Assembly (NCBI GenBank): GCA_900318645.1 | Contig: ONLH01000025.1 | Coordinates: forward strand, 1 to 64,000 | Source: an uncultured Prevotellaceae bacterium | GTDB lineage: Bacteria; Bacteroidota; Bacteroidia; Bacteroidales; Muribaculaceae | Reading direction: 5' to 3' | DNA length: 64,000 bases | Made by a program: the position numbers and the translations under genes | The notes under the pieces: model-generated | What the model saw: only the letters and a program-made list of their open reading frames with translations | Databases searched by the model: none | Told to the model about the DNA's origin: nothing | In this document: positions 8,304 to 15,466 of the stretch, in pieces | How positions within the stretch are numbered: the stretch's first letter is position 1 | How the letters are laid out: every line of letters begins with the position of its first letter

Positions 8304-9008
8304 ATGAATAAGAAGAAATTAGTGATCTCATCGGGTGCTGGCATCAGTGCCGAGAGTGGCATCAAGACCTTCCGCGATGCTGATGGCCTGTGGGAGAATT
8401 ATCCCGTAATGGATGTTGCCAGCCATGAGGGTTACCTCCGCAACCCTGCTCTCATCCACAAGTTTTATAATGAACGTCGTGAACAACTGATCAACGCTCA
8501 GCCCAATGCTGCCCATTTGGGACTGGTAGAACTCGAAAAGGACTTTGACGTGCGCGTCATCACCCAGAATGTGGATGACCTGCATGAGCGTGCCGGCAGT
8601 TCCAGCGTGCTACACCTGCATGGCGAGTTGATGAAGGTGCGCTCAACCAGACGTGAGGAACGTGTTTACACGTTGCCATGTGATGAACTCACCGACAAGG
8701 GAATGGTGACCAGTGTAGATACGTTAGACCCCTATGGTGACCACGTGAGGCCGCACATCGTGTTCTTTGGTGAGGCGGTCCCCAACATGGAGGCTGCTGC
8801 CCAATTGGCGCATGATGCCGACATCTTTGTCGTTATCGGTACCTCGCTGGTGGTTTATCCTGCTGCAGCCCTCATTCAGTATGTGAAACGCGGCGTGCCT
8901 ATCTACTACATTGACCCCCGACCTGCAGCCGTCCCCGACTGGGTTCACGTTATTCAGAAGCCTGCCACCCAAGGCGTTGCCGACCTGATTAACATCCTGC
9001 GCAGCTGA
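8304..9008 (+). CDS. cobB: Sir2-family NAD-dependent protein deacylase
   Basis: NAD+-dependent lysine deacylase of the CobB/SIRT5 class, cytosolic, 234 residues. Motifs: GAGISAESGI (11-20) and FRDADGLW for NAD binding, TQNVDDLHERAG, catalytic His in LHLHGE, FFGEAVP and GTSLVVYPAA. Tyr55 and Arg58 (FYNERR) correspond to the Tyr-x-x-Arg pair that favours succinyl and malonyl groups in class III sirtuins. The small domain has only one cysteine (LPCDEL), so the usual four-cysteine zinc site is absent. Its own promoter and a strong downstream terminator make it monocistronic. Confidence 0.9.
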   Translation: MNKKKLVISSGAGISAESGIKTFRDADGLWENYPVMDVASHEGYLRNPALIHKFYNERREQLINAQPNAAHLGLVELEKDFDVRVITQNVDDLHERAGSSSVLHLHGELMKVRSTRREERVYTLPCDELTDKGMVTSVDTLDPYGDHVRPHIVFFGEAVPNMEAAAQLAHDADIFVVIGTSLVVYPAAALIQYVKRGVPIYYIDPRPAAVPDWVHVIQKPATQGVADLINILRS

Positions 9009-9035
9009 CGCGAAAAGAACAAGAAACAGCATAAT

Positions 9036-9080
9036 AAACCCTATGTTTGACCGTCAAGAGCAAGCATAGGGTTTGTTTTT
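9036..9080 (+). terminator. Intrinsic terminator of the sirtuin gene
   Basis: AAACCCTATG (9036-9045) pairs with CATAGGGTTT (9065-9074), followed by TGTTTTT. It sits between the convergent sirtuin and BspA-like genes and reaches the stop codon of the latter. Confidence 0.85.
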
Positions 9081-10441
9081 CAAATGGGCCAATTTCGGGT
9101 GAGTAGGTAGTCGATGAGGATGGTGACATCGCTGATGCGGATACCTCCGTCCAGGTCGCAATCGGCAGCCTCGCGATTGATCAAAGATGTGTCTCCCGTG
9201 AGCAAGTAATTGATCAGATCGGTCACATCGTTGATGTTTACTGTATTGTCATCGTTCACATCGCCACGCATGGCTGTGGATTTATCGGTGAAGTAGCCTG
9301 GACTGCTGGAGCCGCCGTCGATGCGGGCGTAGGTCTTGTCTGTGAAGTTCTTGTTATATGCTGTTCCCATTCCGCCCACTAGAGCGGTACAATTAGTGAA
9401 CATGCCTTCACCCCATTCTCCATAGACGTATTCAGTGGTCCATCCCGTTCCGGCGTAGATGGTATTTAAATGAGTGCAGTCCTTGAACATATTGGTCATG
9501 TACCAGACGTTGGAGGTGTTCCAGCCCGAGATGTCAAGCGAGGTCAGGCTAGTGCAACCTGAGAACATATTTTGCATATCGTTGACCCTAGTGATGTCCC
9601 AGCCTGAGATATTCAGCGTGGCTAAGTTCTCGCAACCCTTGAACATGTCGTTCATGCTGATGACATTGGCGGTGTTCCAGCTTGACAGGTCGAGTGAGGT
9701 AAGACTCGAGCAACCTGCAAACATGGCTATCATGGTCATTGCTGTGCTTGTGTCCCAACCCGATAGGTTGAGAAAAGACAGACTTCGGCAATTGTAGAAC
9801 ATCTGTGTCATACTGGAGACATTGGCAGTGTTAAAGTCCGAGAGGTCAAGTGAAGTTAAGCTTTCGCATCTATTGAACATGTAGTACATATCAATGACAT
9901 TGGCGGTATTCCAGCCTGTGAGGTCGATTGAGGTCAGATTCAAGCAGTAGTAGAACATTAAGCCCATGTCAATGACATTGGCGGTGTTCCAGCCCGATAG
10001 GTTGAGTGAAGTCAGGTTCTCGCAGTAGCAGAACATCTCGAACATATCGGTAACATTGGCGACGTTCCAGCTTGACAGGTCAAGCGATGTCAGGCTTGAA
10101 CAGTCGCGGAACATCCTTCTTGCACTGGCCATCTGGCTGGTGTTAACACGGCTCAGGTCCATGCTCTCGCAATGGCTGAAATTGTAGAACAGCTGTGAGC
10201 AATCGCCAGTGAAACTCACCTCGCTGGTGGCTGTTACACTCTTGACGGCTGTGTTGATGACGTCACCGTCCCAATTATTGTACTTGTCGAATTCTCCCCA
10301 GTTGAGCGTCAGTGCACCAGTAGCGCTGTTAAAGGTGTACTGGGGCGTAGAGGTGGCAGTGTTGGTGCTTGCATCAATGGGCAGGGCTTGCGCCAAGAGC
10401 CCGACAAAGAATGTGACGAGTAGTAAAAAAATCTTTTTCAT
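9080..10441 (-). CDS. Secreted BspA-like leucine-rich repeat protein with C-terminal dockerin-like domain
   Basis: Surface or secreted protein of 453 residues starting at ATG 10439-10441, with signal peptide KKIFLLLVTFFVGLLAQA. Residues about 90-350 carry roughly ten 23-residue repeats of the DUF285/BspA type, with pattern LDLSxWNTANVxxMxxMFxxC; such repeats often mediate adhesion. The C-terminus (about 395-453) has two dockerin-like calcium-loop segments (GDVNDDNTVNINDVTDLIN and a second with DCDLDGG). The upstream frame extension adds a non-signal-like stretch, so the second Met was chosen. A TAAATTTG box lies about 40 bp upstream. The repeats are also similar at DNA level and could recombine. 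Confidence 0.8.
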   Translation of the reverse strand: MKKIFLLLVTFFVGLLAQALPIDASTNTATSTPQYTFNSATGALTLNWGEFDKYNNWDGDVINTAVKSVTATSEVSFTGDCSQLFYNFSHCESMDLSRVNTSQMASARRMFRDCSSLTSLDLSSWNVANVTDMFEMFCYCENLTSLNLSGWNTANVIDMGLMFYYCLNLTSIDLTGWNTANVIDMYYMFNRCESLTSLDLSDFNTANVSSMTQMFYNCRSLSFLNLSGWDTSTAMTMIAMFAGCSSLTSLDLSSWNTANVISMNDMFKGCENLATLNISGWDITRVNDMQNMFSGCTSLTSLDISGWNTSNVWYMTNMFKDCTHLNTIYAGTGWTTEYVYGEWGEGMFTNCTALVGGMGTAYNKNFTDKTYARIDGGSSSPGYFTDKSTAMRGDVNDDNTVNINDVTDLINYLLTGDTSLINREAADCDLDGGIRISDVTILIDYLLTRNWPI

Positions 10442-10480
10442 AAGCAGATGAGTAGTAATTTGTTTGTTATGATTAATCAG

Positions 10481-10488
10481 CAAATTTA
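10481..10488 (-). promoter_or_regulatory. -7 box of BspA-like gene
   Basis: Minus strand TAAATTTG, matching TAnnTTTG, 40 bp upstream of the start codon. It supports the start at 10441 over the longer frame from 10483. Confidence 0.5.
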
Positions 10489-10578
10489 GATATTTTTCTG
10501 TATAATTACAGCAATTCGGAAAAAACTAGTGTAAACCTATCGTTAACAGGTGATGTCTTTTTTCGTATGAAACGAATT

Positions 10579-10606
10579 AGTCCCCGCAGACAAACCTGCG
10601 AGGACT
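10579..10606. other. Hairpin between lipoprotein and BspA-like genes
   Basis: AGTCCCCGCAG (10579-10589) pairs almost fully with CTGCGAGGACT (10596-10606). No T-run follows on either strand, so it may be a weak terminator of the tdh-lipoprotein unit or an RNA-stabilising 3' hairpin. Confidence 0.45.
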
Positions 10607-10650
10607 AAAAAACTCAGTATGGTTTACTTGTTGTTCTTGTCGTTTGAAAA

Positions 10651-11004
10651 TCAGTCCTTGAACTTGATGATCGTGTCCTCACCGGCACGGATTTCGACAA
10701 CATCTTGATAGAGAAGTCGCTCGTTCTGTTGTCTGATCATGACGCGGCGAGTGCCTTGTTGGGCTCCATAGCGCATGCCTTTGACTTCGCCATTAACGAT
10801 TTGGGCCGAGGAAGCAAGGAATGTCTTGTTCAATCCTGAGATATTGACCCACAGGTCATCATACTGCTTGCCCGATTCGCTAACGAAAATCAGATAGCCG
10901 AAAGAGTCGGTTGTGGCATAATCCTTGGCCAGCTTATAGCTGTCACCACAGCCGCCTAGCATTAGGCAGATAGTGAACAGTATCAAGCTCAGGCGCTTCT
11001 TCAT
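10651..11004 (-). CDS. Small lipoprotein of unknown function
   Basis: The 117-residue protein has a clear lipobox (LMLGGC, Cys19) and no domain I recognise. The mature part is about 98 residues and is rich in beta-prone segments. It starts 14 bp after the threonine dehydrogenase gene on the same strand and is probably co-transcribed with it, though a functional link is not evident. Confidence 0.7.
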   Translation of the reverse strand: MKKRLSLILFTICLMLGGCGDSYKLAKDYATTDSFGYLIFVSESGKQYDDLWVNISGLNKTFLASSAQIVNGEVKGMRYGAQQGTRRVMIRQQNERLLYQDVVEIRAGEDTIIKFKD

Positions 11005-11018
11005 TGTTGCGTTTGTCT

Positions 11019-11978
11019 TTACTTGTTGAGGCCGAACTTAATACGCAGTTTCTCGATCATGTCCTTGGTCATGGCATCGAGGTTATACTCGGGCTTCCAG
11101 TCCCACTCGACGCGGGCACAAGTGTCGTCCAGCTTGTTGGGCCAGCTGTCGGCGATGCCTTGGCGCAGCGGGTCAACATCATATTCCATCTCGAAGCTGG
11201 GGATGTACTCTTTAATCTTGTGGTAAATAACCTCAGGGTCAAAACTCATCGATGCGATGTTGAACGAGTTGCGGTGTACCAGGCGACTGGGGTCGGCTTC
11301 CATAATCTCGATGGCGGCGCGCAGGGCGTCGGGCATGTACATCATGTCCATAAGTGTGCCGGCAGCGATGGGGCAGATGAATTTCTTGCCTTGTACAGCG
11401 CTATAGTAGATGTCCACGGCATAGTCGGTCGTGCCGCCGCCCGGAGGAGTAACATAGCTGATCAGGCCGGGGAAGCGCACCGAACGGGTGTCAACGCCGA
11501 ACTTGAGGGCATAGTAGTTGCTCAACAACTCACCAGTGACTTTGGTCACGCCGTACATCGTGCGCGGCTGCTGGATGGTATCTTGAGGCGTGCCGTCCTT
11601 GGGTGCGTTGGGACCGAAGGAACCGATGCTGCTGGGGGTGAATACGGCGCATTTCTTCTCACGCGATACTTCCAGCACGTTCATCAGGCCGTCGATGCCG
11701 ATGTGCCATGCCAACTGGGGCTTGTTCTCGGCAACGGCGCTCAATAGGGCAGCCAGATTATAGATGGTGTCGATGTTGTACTTGTCAACAACGTCGCCAA
11801 TCTGTTTGGCGTTAGTAATATCAACGATTTCAGAGGGACCACTCTCAGCGAGTTCGCCTTTGGGCTCAGCACCAGGGATATAACCAGCCACGACATTTCC
11901 TGTGTAAATGCCTCTCAACTTCATAGTCAACTCCGAGCCAATTTGGCCCGTCGAGCCGATGATTAGGATATTTTTCAT
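11019..11978 (-). CDS. L-threonine 3-dehydrogenase, short-chain dehydrogenase type
   Basis: NAD-dependent enzyme expected to oxidise L-threonine to 2-amino-3-ketobutyrate, the substrate of Kbl. The 319 residues from ATG 11976-11978 open with the Rossmann motif GSTGQIGSEL. They carry PSSIGSFGP, the catalytic Tyr and Lys in MYGVTKVTGE, RFPGLISYVTPPGGGTTDYA and a C-terminal substrate cap. The extended SDR form is the one used by Bacteroidetes and eukaryotic-type TDH, unlike the zinc-dependent E. coli enzyme. A TATTTTTG box 50 bp upstream rules out the longer start at 12041. Alternative: another NAD-dependent epimerase/dehydratase, but the PGLISY and GGGTTDYA motifs favour TDH. Confidence 0.87.
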   Translation of the reverse strand: MKNILIIGSTGQIGSELTMKLRGIYTGNVVAGYIPGAEPKGELAESGPSEIVDITNAKQIGDVVDKYNIDTIYNLAALLSAVAENKPQLAWHIGIDGLMNVLEVSREKKCAVFTPSSIGSFGPNAPKDGTPQDTIQQPRTMYGVTKVTGELLSNYYALKFGVDTRSVRFPGLISYVTPPGGGTTDYAVDIYYSAVQGKKFICPIAAGTLMDMMYMPDALRAAIEIMEADPSRLVHRNSFNIASMSFDPEVIYHKIKEYIPSFEMEYDVDPLRQGIADSWPNKLDDTCARVEWDWKPEYNLDAMTKDMIEKLRIKFGLNK

Positions 11979-12027
11979 TGCAGTACTGTTTTTTTTATGT
12001 TCAGGTTTATGTTTTCTAATCAAGGCA

Positions 12028-12035
12028 CAAAAATA
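12028..12035 (-). promoter_or_regulatory. -7 box of threonine dehydrogenase gene
   Basis: Minus strand TATTTTTG (TAnnTTTG), 50 bp upstream of the start at 11978. Confidence 0.55.
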
Positions 12036-12164
12036 CACCAATTATCATAAATGTGCAATATTGACCCCAATAATTTTTTTAACCTCCTCATTAAATTAAA
12101 CCCATGTGACCTCATGTCAAGTATTTGTCACGTCCTATACAATTGTTTATTTCAGGAAATGTTG

Positions 12165-12172
12165 TAATTTTG
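12165..12172 (+). promoter_or_regulatory. -7 box of DUF4421 gene, nearly leaderless
   Basis: TAATTTTG ends 7 bp before the ATG at 12180. With a start site 5-7 nt after the box, the mRNA would have a leader of only a few bases or none. Confidence 0.5.
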
Positions 12173-12179
12173 TGGGCAA

Positions 12180-13388
12180 ATGAGAAGATTTCGTTTCATA
12201 TTGGTTTTGCTTATCACGTTGGTCTCTCTGGCTGCGTGGGGGCAGAATGATGCTCCCCTCGATACGGTCGCAGTCGCCGACACGACAGAGCACCTGAACA
12301 AGTTCCAGCGAGCTAAGAAAAGGGCGAAAGAACGCATTCAGGAGAAGATGAATGAGCCCTACGACACCATCCGTGACAGTGGCTACTGGTGGCGTGCCTT
12401 GAAGCACGGCAAGGTGGATCTGGATGGTGGGACAATCGATTATCCGGCGTTTATCGACTTCTGCTGGAAAGTCTATAAGTGGGGCGACAAGGCGTTCAAT
12501 AGCTATGATACGGCCTATGTGGTCAGCACGGGTAAGAACTGGAAGTTCATGTTCAAGTCCAACAACTGGAACGATAACTACCAGGGTGAACCATCCAACG
12601 ATGGCATCCGAGTGGACATGCGCAGTAAACTGGCTGCCAACATGGGTTTCCAGCTTTCGTTTATGGCAGTGAGTGTGGGTTACAGCTTGGGTATCACCAA
12701 TCTGATCAATGGCGAGAAAGTCTCCAACAAGGTGGACTTCTCGTTTACCTGTGCCCGCTTTGCCGCCGACGCCTATTATATGGAGAATCGCGGTACCACT
12801 ACGGCTTGGGTGACAGGTAAATATGAAGGTGAAAAAATAAAGACTAAGATTAAGGAATTTGGCGGTCTGCACCGCAAGTCCTATGGCATGAGTGCCTACT
12901 ATTTTTTCAATAACCGTCGTTATGCCCAGGCCGCAGCTTACTGTTTCTCCAAGTACCAGAAGCGCAATGCCGGTTCAGTGATTGCGGGCATCTGCCTGCA
13001 GCATCGCGACATGAGCATCAACATGGACGAGTTGCCTCAAGTGGTTAAGGACTATCTTCCTGCCGACGTGGAGATGCCTCACTTCCTGTACAACGACTAT
13101 TGTGTGATGGTGGGCTATGGCCATAACTGGGTATTGGGTCCCAAGTGGTTGCTCAATTTCACGGTGACGCCTTATATCGGCTATCGCCACCTGCTTGAAA
13201 CGCAGAACGAGGATCGTGCCAGCGCATGGTCGATCAACATGAGGGCGCGTATGGGTGCCGTCTATAACCATAAGCAGTATTTTGTGGGTCTCCAGAGCTT
13301 TGGTGACATCCACCGCTACAAATCTGAAACACACCACTTCTTCGGCTCCCTGTTAGAGTTTACCGCCCTCGTCGGCATCCGCTTCTGA
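12180..13388 (+). CDS. DUF4421-family outer-membrane protein
   Basis: The 402-residue protein has an N-terminal signal peptide (FRFILVLLITLVSLAAWGQ). A basic linker rich in Lys/Arg follows (about 40-60). The rest is made of alternating amphipathic strands ending in an aromatic-rich segment (LLEFTALVGIRF), as expected for an outer-membrane beta-barrel. The pattern matches the Bacteroidetes DUF4421 family, whose function is unknown. It stands alone, 95 bp upstream of dnaX, which has its own promoter. Confidence 0.7.
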   Translation: MRRFRFILVLLITLVSLAAWGQNDAPLDTVAVADTTEHLNKFQRAKKRAKERIQEKMNEPYDTIRDSGYWWRALKHGKVDLDGGTIDYPAFIDFCWKVYKWGDKAFNSYDTAYVVSTGKNWKFMFKSNNWNDNYQGEPSNDGIRVDMRSKLAANMGFQLSFMAVSVGYSLGITNLINGEKVSNKVDFSFTCARFAADAYYMENRGTTTAWVTGKYEGEKIKTKIKEFGGLHRKSYGMSAYYFFNNRRYAQAAAYCFSKYQKRNAGSVIAGICLQHRDMSINMDELPQVVKDYLPADVEMPHFLYNDYCVMVGYGHNWVLGPKWLLNFTVTPYIGYRHLLETQNEDRASAWSINMRARMGAVYNHKQYFVGLQSFGDIHRYKSETHHFFGSLLEFTALVGIRF

Positions 13389-13443
13389 GCCTCTTGTTGA
13401 AAAATTATTTTGATGGGGTGGATAAAAGTTGGGTTAAAAGTAT

Positions 13444-13451
13444 TATCTTTG
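13444..13451 (+). promoter_or_regulatory. -7 box of dnaX
   Basis: TATCTTTG (TAnnTTTG) lies 33 bp upstream of the dnaX ATG. Confidence 0.6.
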
Positions 13452-13483
13452 CACATTAGAGAAATAGACAATTCTGTAATCCG

Positions 13484-15274
13484 ATGAGTGACAAATATAT
13501 CGTATCGGCGCGTAAGTATAGACCCTCGACGTTTCACAGCGTGGTGGGCCAGCAGTCATTGACCCATACCCTGAAGACGGCCATTGCAAGCGGCAGGTTG
13601 GCGCATGCCTACCTATTCTGCGGCCCGCGCGGCGTGGGTAAGACGACATGTGCCCGAATCTTCGCCAAAACCATCAACTGCGAGCATCCCACGCCCGAGG
13701 GTGAGGCCTGTAACGAGTGCCCGTCGTGCAAGGCGTTCAACGAGCAGCGTTCCTACAATATCAACGAGCTGGATGCCGCATCCAACAATAGTGTGGACAA
13801 TATCCGCGACTTGACCGAGCAGGTGCGCATTCCGCCGCAGACGGGACGTTACCGCGTATTCATCATCGATGAGGTCCACATGCTCTCCCAGGCGGCCTTT
13901 AACGCCTTCCTCAAGACACTGGAGGAACCGCCTGCCTACGCTATCTTCATCCTTGCCACCACCGAAAAGCAGAAGGTTATCCCCACCATCCTGTCGCGCT
14001 GCCAGATTTACGACTTTGCCCGCATCACCGTGCCTGACATCGTGCAGCAGTTGCAGTACGTCTGTGAGCAGGAGAATATTGAGGCTGAGCCCGCAGCACT
14101 CAACGTCATTGCCCAAAAGGCTGATGGCGCCATGCGCGATGCCCTGTCCATCTTTGATCAGGTAGCCGCCTCTACCGAGGGGCATATCACCTATCAGAGT
14201 GCTCTTGACAACCTCAATGTGCTGGACTATGACTACTACTTCAGACTTGTGGAATGTTTCCTTGCCGGGGACGTGAACCAGTCCTTGCTGATATATAAGG
14301 AAATACGAGATAGAGGCTTTGACTCACAGTTCTTCATCAACGGTCTGGCACAACACCTGCGTGACCTGATGGTTGCCGCTACGCCCCAAACGCGCAAGTT
14401 GCTCGAAATGAACGACGAGGTAGCTCAGCGTTATGGTGAGCAGAGCACAAAGTTGGCTCCGGCATTCTATTATAGAGCCCTGGACTTGTGCAATACCTGT
14501 GACTTGAATTACCGTAATGCCAGCAGCAAACAACTGCTGGTGGAGTTGACGCTGGTCAAGCTGTGCCAATTGGTGACCCCGCAGCCGCAGCAGGCCGCCC
14601 AGCCTTCCATCCAGAAGATTACACCAGCTACCGCACCCGCTCAGCCTGCTCCTCAGGCTCGCCCGGCAGCTCCGCAGCAGACTCAGGCTGTAGCACAGCC
14701 ACAACGTCAGTCACAACCACAGCCTCAACCTCAGCAGGCCCCTCCTCGTCCAGCAATGCCGGCACGTCCTGTAGCCCCCGTTTCTGCTGGCCAACCTTTA
14801 CCTCGCGCATTGGGCAACAAACCGCGTTTTATGGCCAATGTGACAGGTTCTGGTTCCGTGGCCGTTGAGAAGCAAGAAGAGGCTTCCGTACAGCCACAAC
14901 GCACCGAGGCCTTCACCGTTGAACAGTTGTTGGAGGCATGGCAAGACTATATGGATCAGCACCCGCAGGAAAAGGCTTTGTTGACCACCATGTCCTATGC
15001 CAAGCCGCAACCCGAGGGTAATGGCGGTGAGCACTATGTGATGACAGTTGCCAGTCCCACCGAGCAGAAGAATGTCGAGGAACACAAGGCGGCATTGATG
15101 AAGTTCTTGACCGATGCCGTGAAGAATGATAGGTTGACTCTGGATGTAAAGTTGAGTGACGTACCGATGGATACCCCCAAGATTCTGTCGCCCCGTGAAG
15201 TCGTTGACCAAATCAAGCAACACAATCCCAATTTCACCCAGTTCCTGAAAGACTTCGACCTGGGCCTGGCATGA
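13484..15274 (+). CDS. dnaX: DNA polymerase III subunit gamma/tau
   Basis: Clamp-loader ATPase subunit of the replicative polymerase, 596 residues. The N-terminal AAA+ domain shows RKYRPSTF, Walker A GPRGVGKTT (Lys53), the four-cysteine zinc module (about 67-83: C-E-H...C-NE-C-PS-C), Walker B FIIDEVHML and the sensor-1 ILSRCQIYDF. Domain III follows to about residue 360. Next comes a Pro/Gln/Ala-rich linker (about 370-450) and a C-terminal 110-residue domain with divergent sequence. No obvious A-rich slippery site for a programmed frameshift was seen, so a separate gamma form is not supported. Confidence 0.95.
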   Translation: MSDKYIVSARKYRPSTFHSVVGQQSLTHTLKTAIASGRLAHAYLFCGPRGVGKTTCARIFAKTINCEHPTPEGEACNECPSCKAFNEQRSYNINELDAASNNSVDNIRDLTEQVRIPPQTGRYRVFIIDEVHMLSQAAFNAFLKTLEEPPAYAIFILATTEKQKVIPTILSRCQIYDFARITVPDIVQQLQYVCEQENIEAEPAALNVIAQKADGAMRDALSIFDQVAASTEGHITYQSALDNLNVLDYDYYFRLVECFLAGDVNQSLLIYKEIRDRGFDSQFFINGLAQHLRDLMVAATPQTRKLLEMNDEVAQRYGEQSTKLAPAFYYRALDLCNTCDLNYRNASSKQLLVELTLVKLCQLVTPQPQQAAQPSIQKITPATAPAQPAPQARPAAPQQTQAVAQPQRQSQPQPQPQQAPPRPAMPARPVAPVSAGQPLPRALGNKPRFMANVTGSGSVAVEKQEEASVQPQRTEAFTVEQLLEAWQDYMDQHPQEKALLTTMSYAKPQPEGNGGEHYVMTVASPTEQKNVEEHKAALMKFLTDAVKNDRLTLDVKLSDVPMDTPKILSPREVVDQIKQHNPNFTQFLKDFDLGLA

Positions 15275-15318
15275 GATTGACGATAACTAGATATCAATAA
15301 ATTGGCAATCTGGCACTT

Positions 15319-15400
15319 GTAGAGACGCAAAATCTTGCGTCTCCACTCTTTATGCATTACCAAAATGCTGTTCTAGAGACGCAAAATTTTGCGTCTCTAC
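15319..15400. repeat. Two copies of a GAGACGCAA palindromic repeat
   Basis: The dnaX downstream spacer (15275-15466) contains two 26-28-nt palindromes 55 bp apart. Copy 1 (15319-15346) carries GAGACGCAA/TTGCGTCTC arms around a 4-nt centre. Copy 2 (15374-15399) is a perfect palindrome with TAGAGACGCAAAA as its arm. Either could fold behind dnaX as a transcript end, but no T-run follows. They look like members of a dispersed palindromic repeat family. Confidence 0.65.
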
Positions 15401-15466
15401 AATACGGATGAATTGCGAATTAATACTTTATACTCTTTGAACTCACATTATTATCCTGTGTCGATG

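Noticed and set aside
9474-9797. CRISPR-like DNA repeats in the BspA-like gene region
   Set aside because: The periodicity is that of 23-residue protein repeats in an intact reading frame; there are no spacers or cas genes.
10579-10606. Strong intrinsic terminator after the small lipoprotein gene
   Set aside because: The hairpin is clear but lacks a T-run on either strand, so it is listed only as a hairpin.
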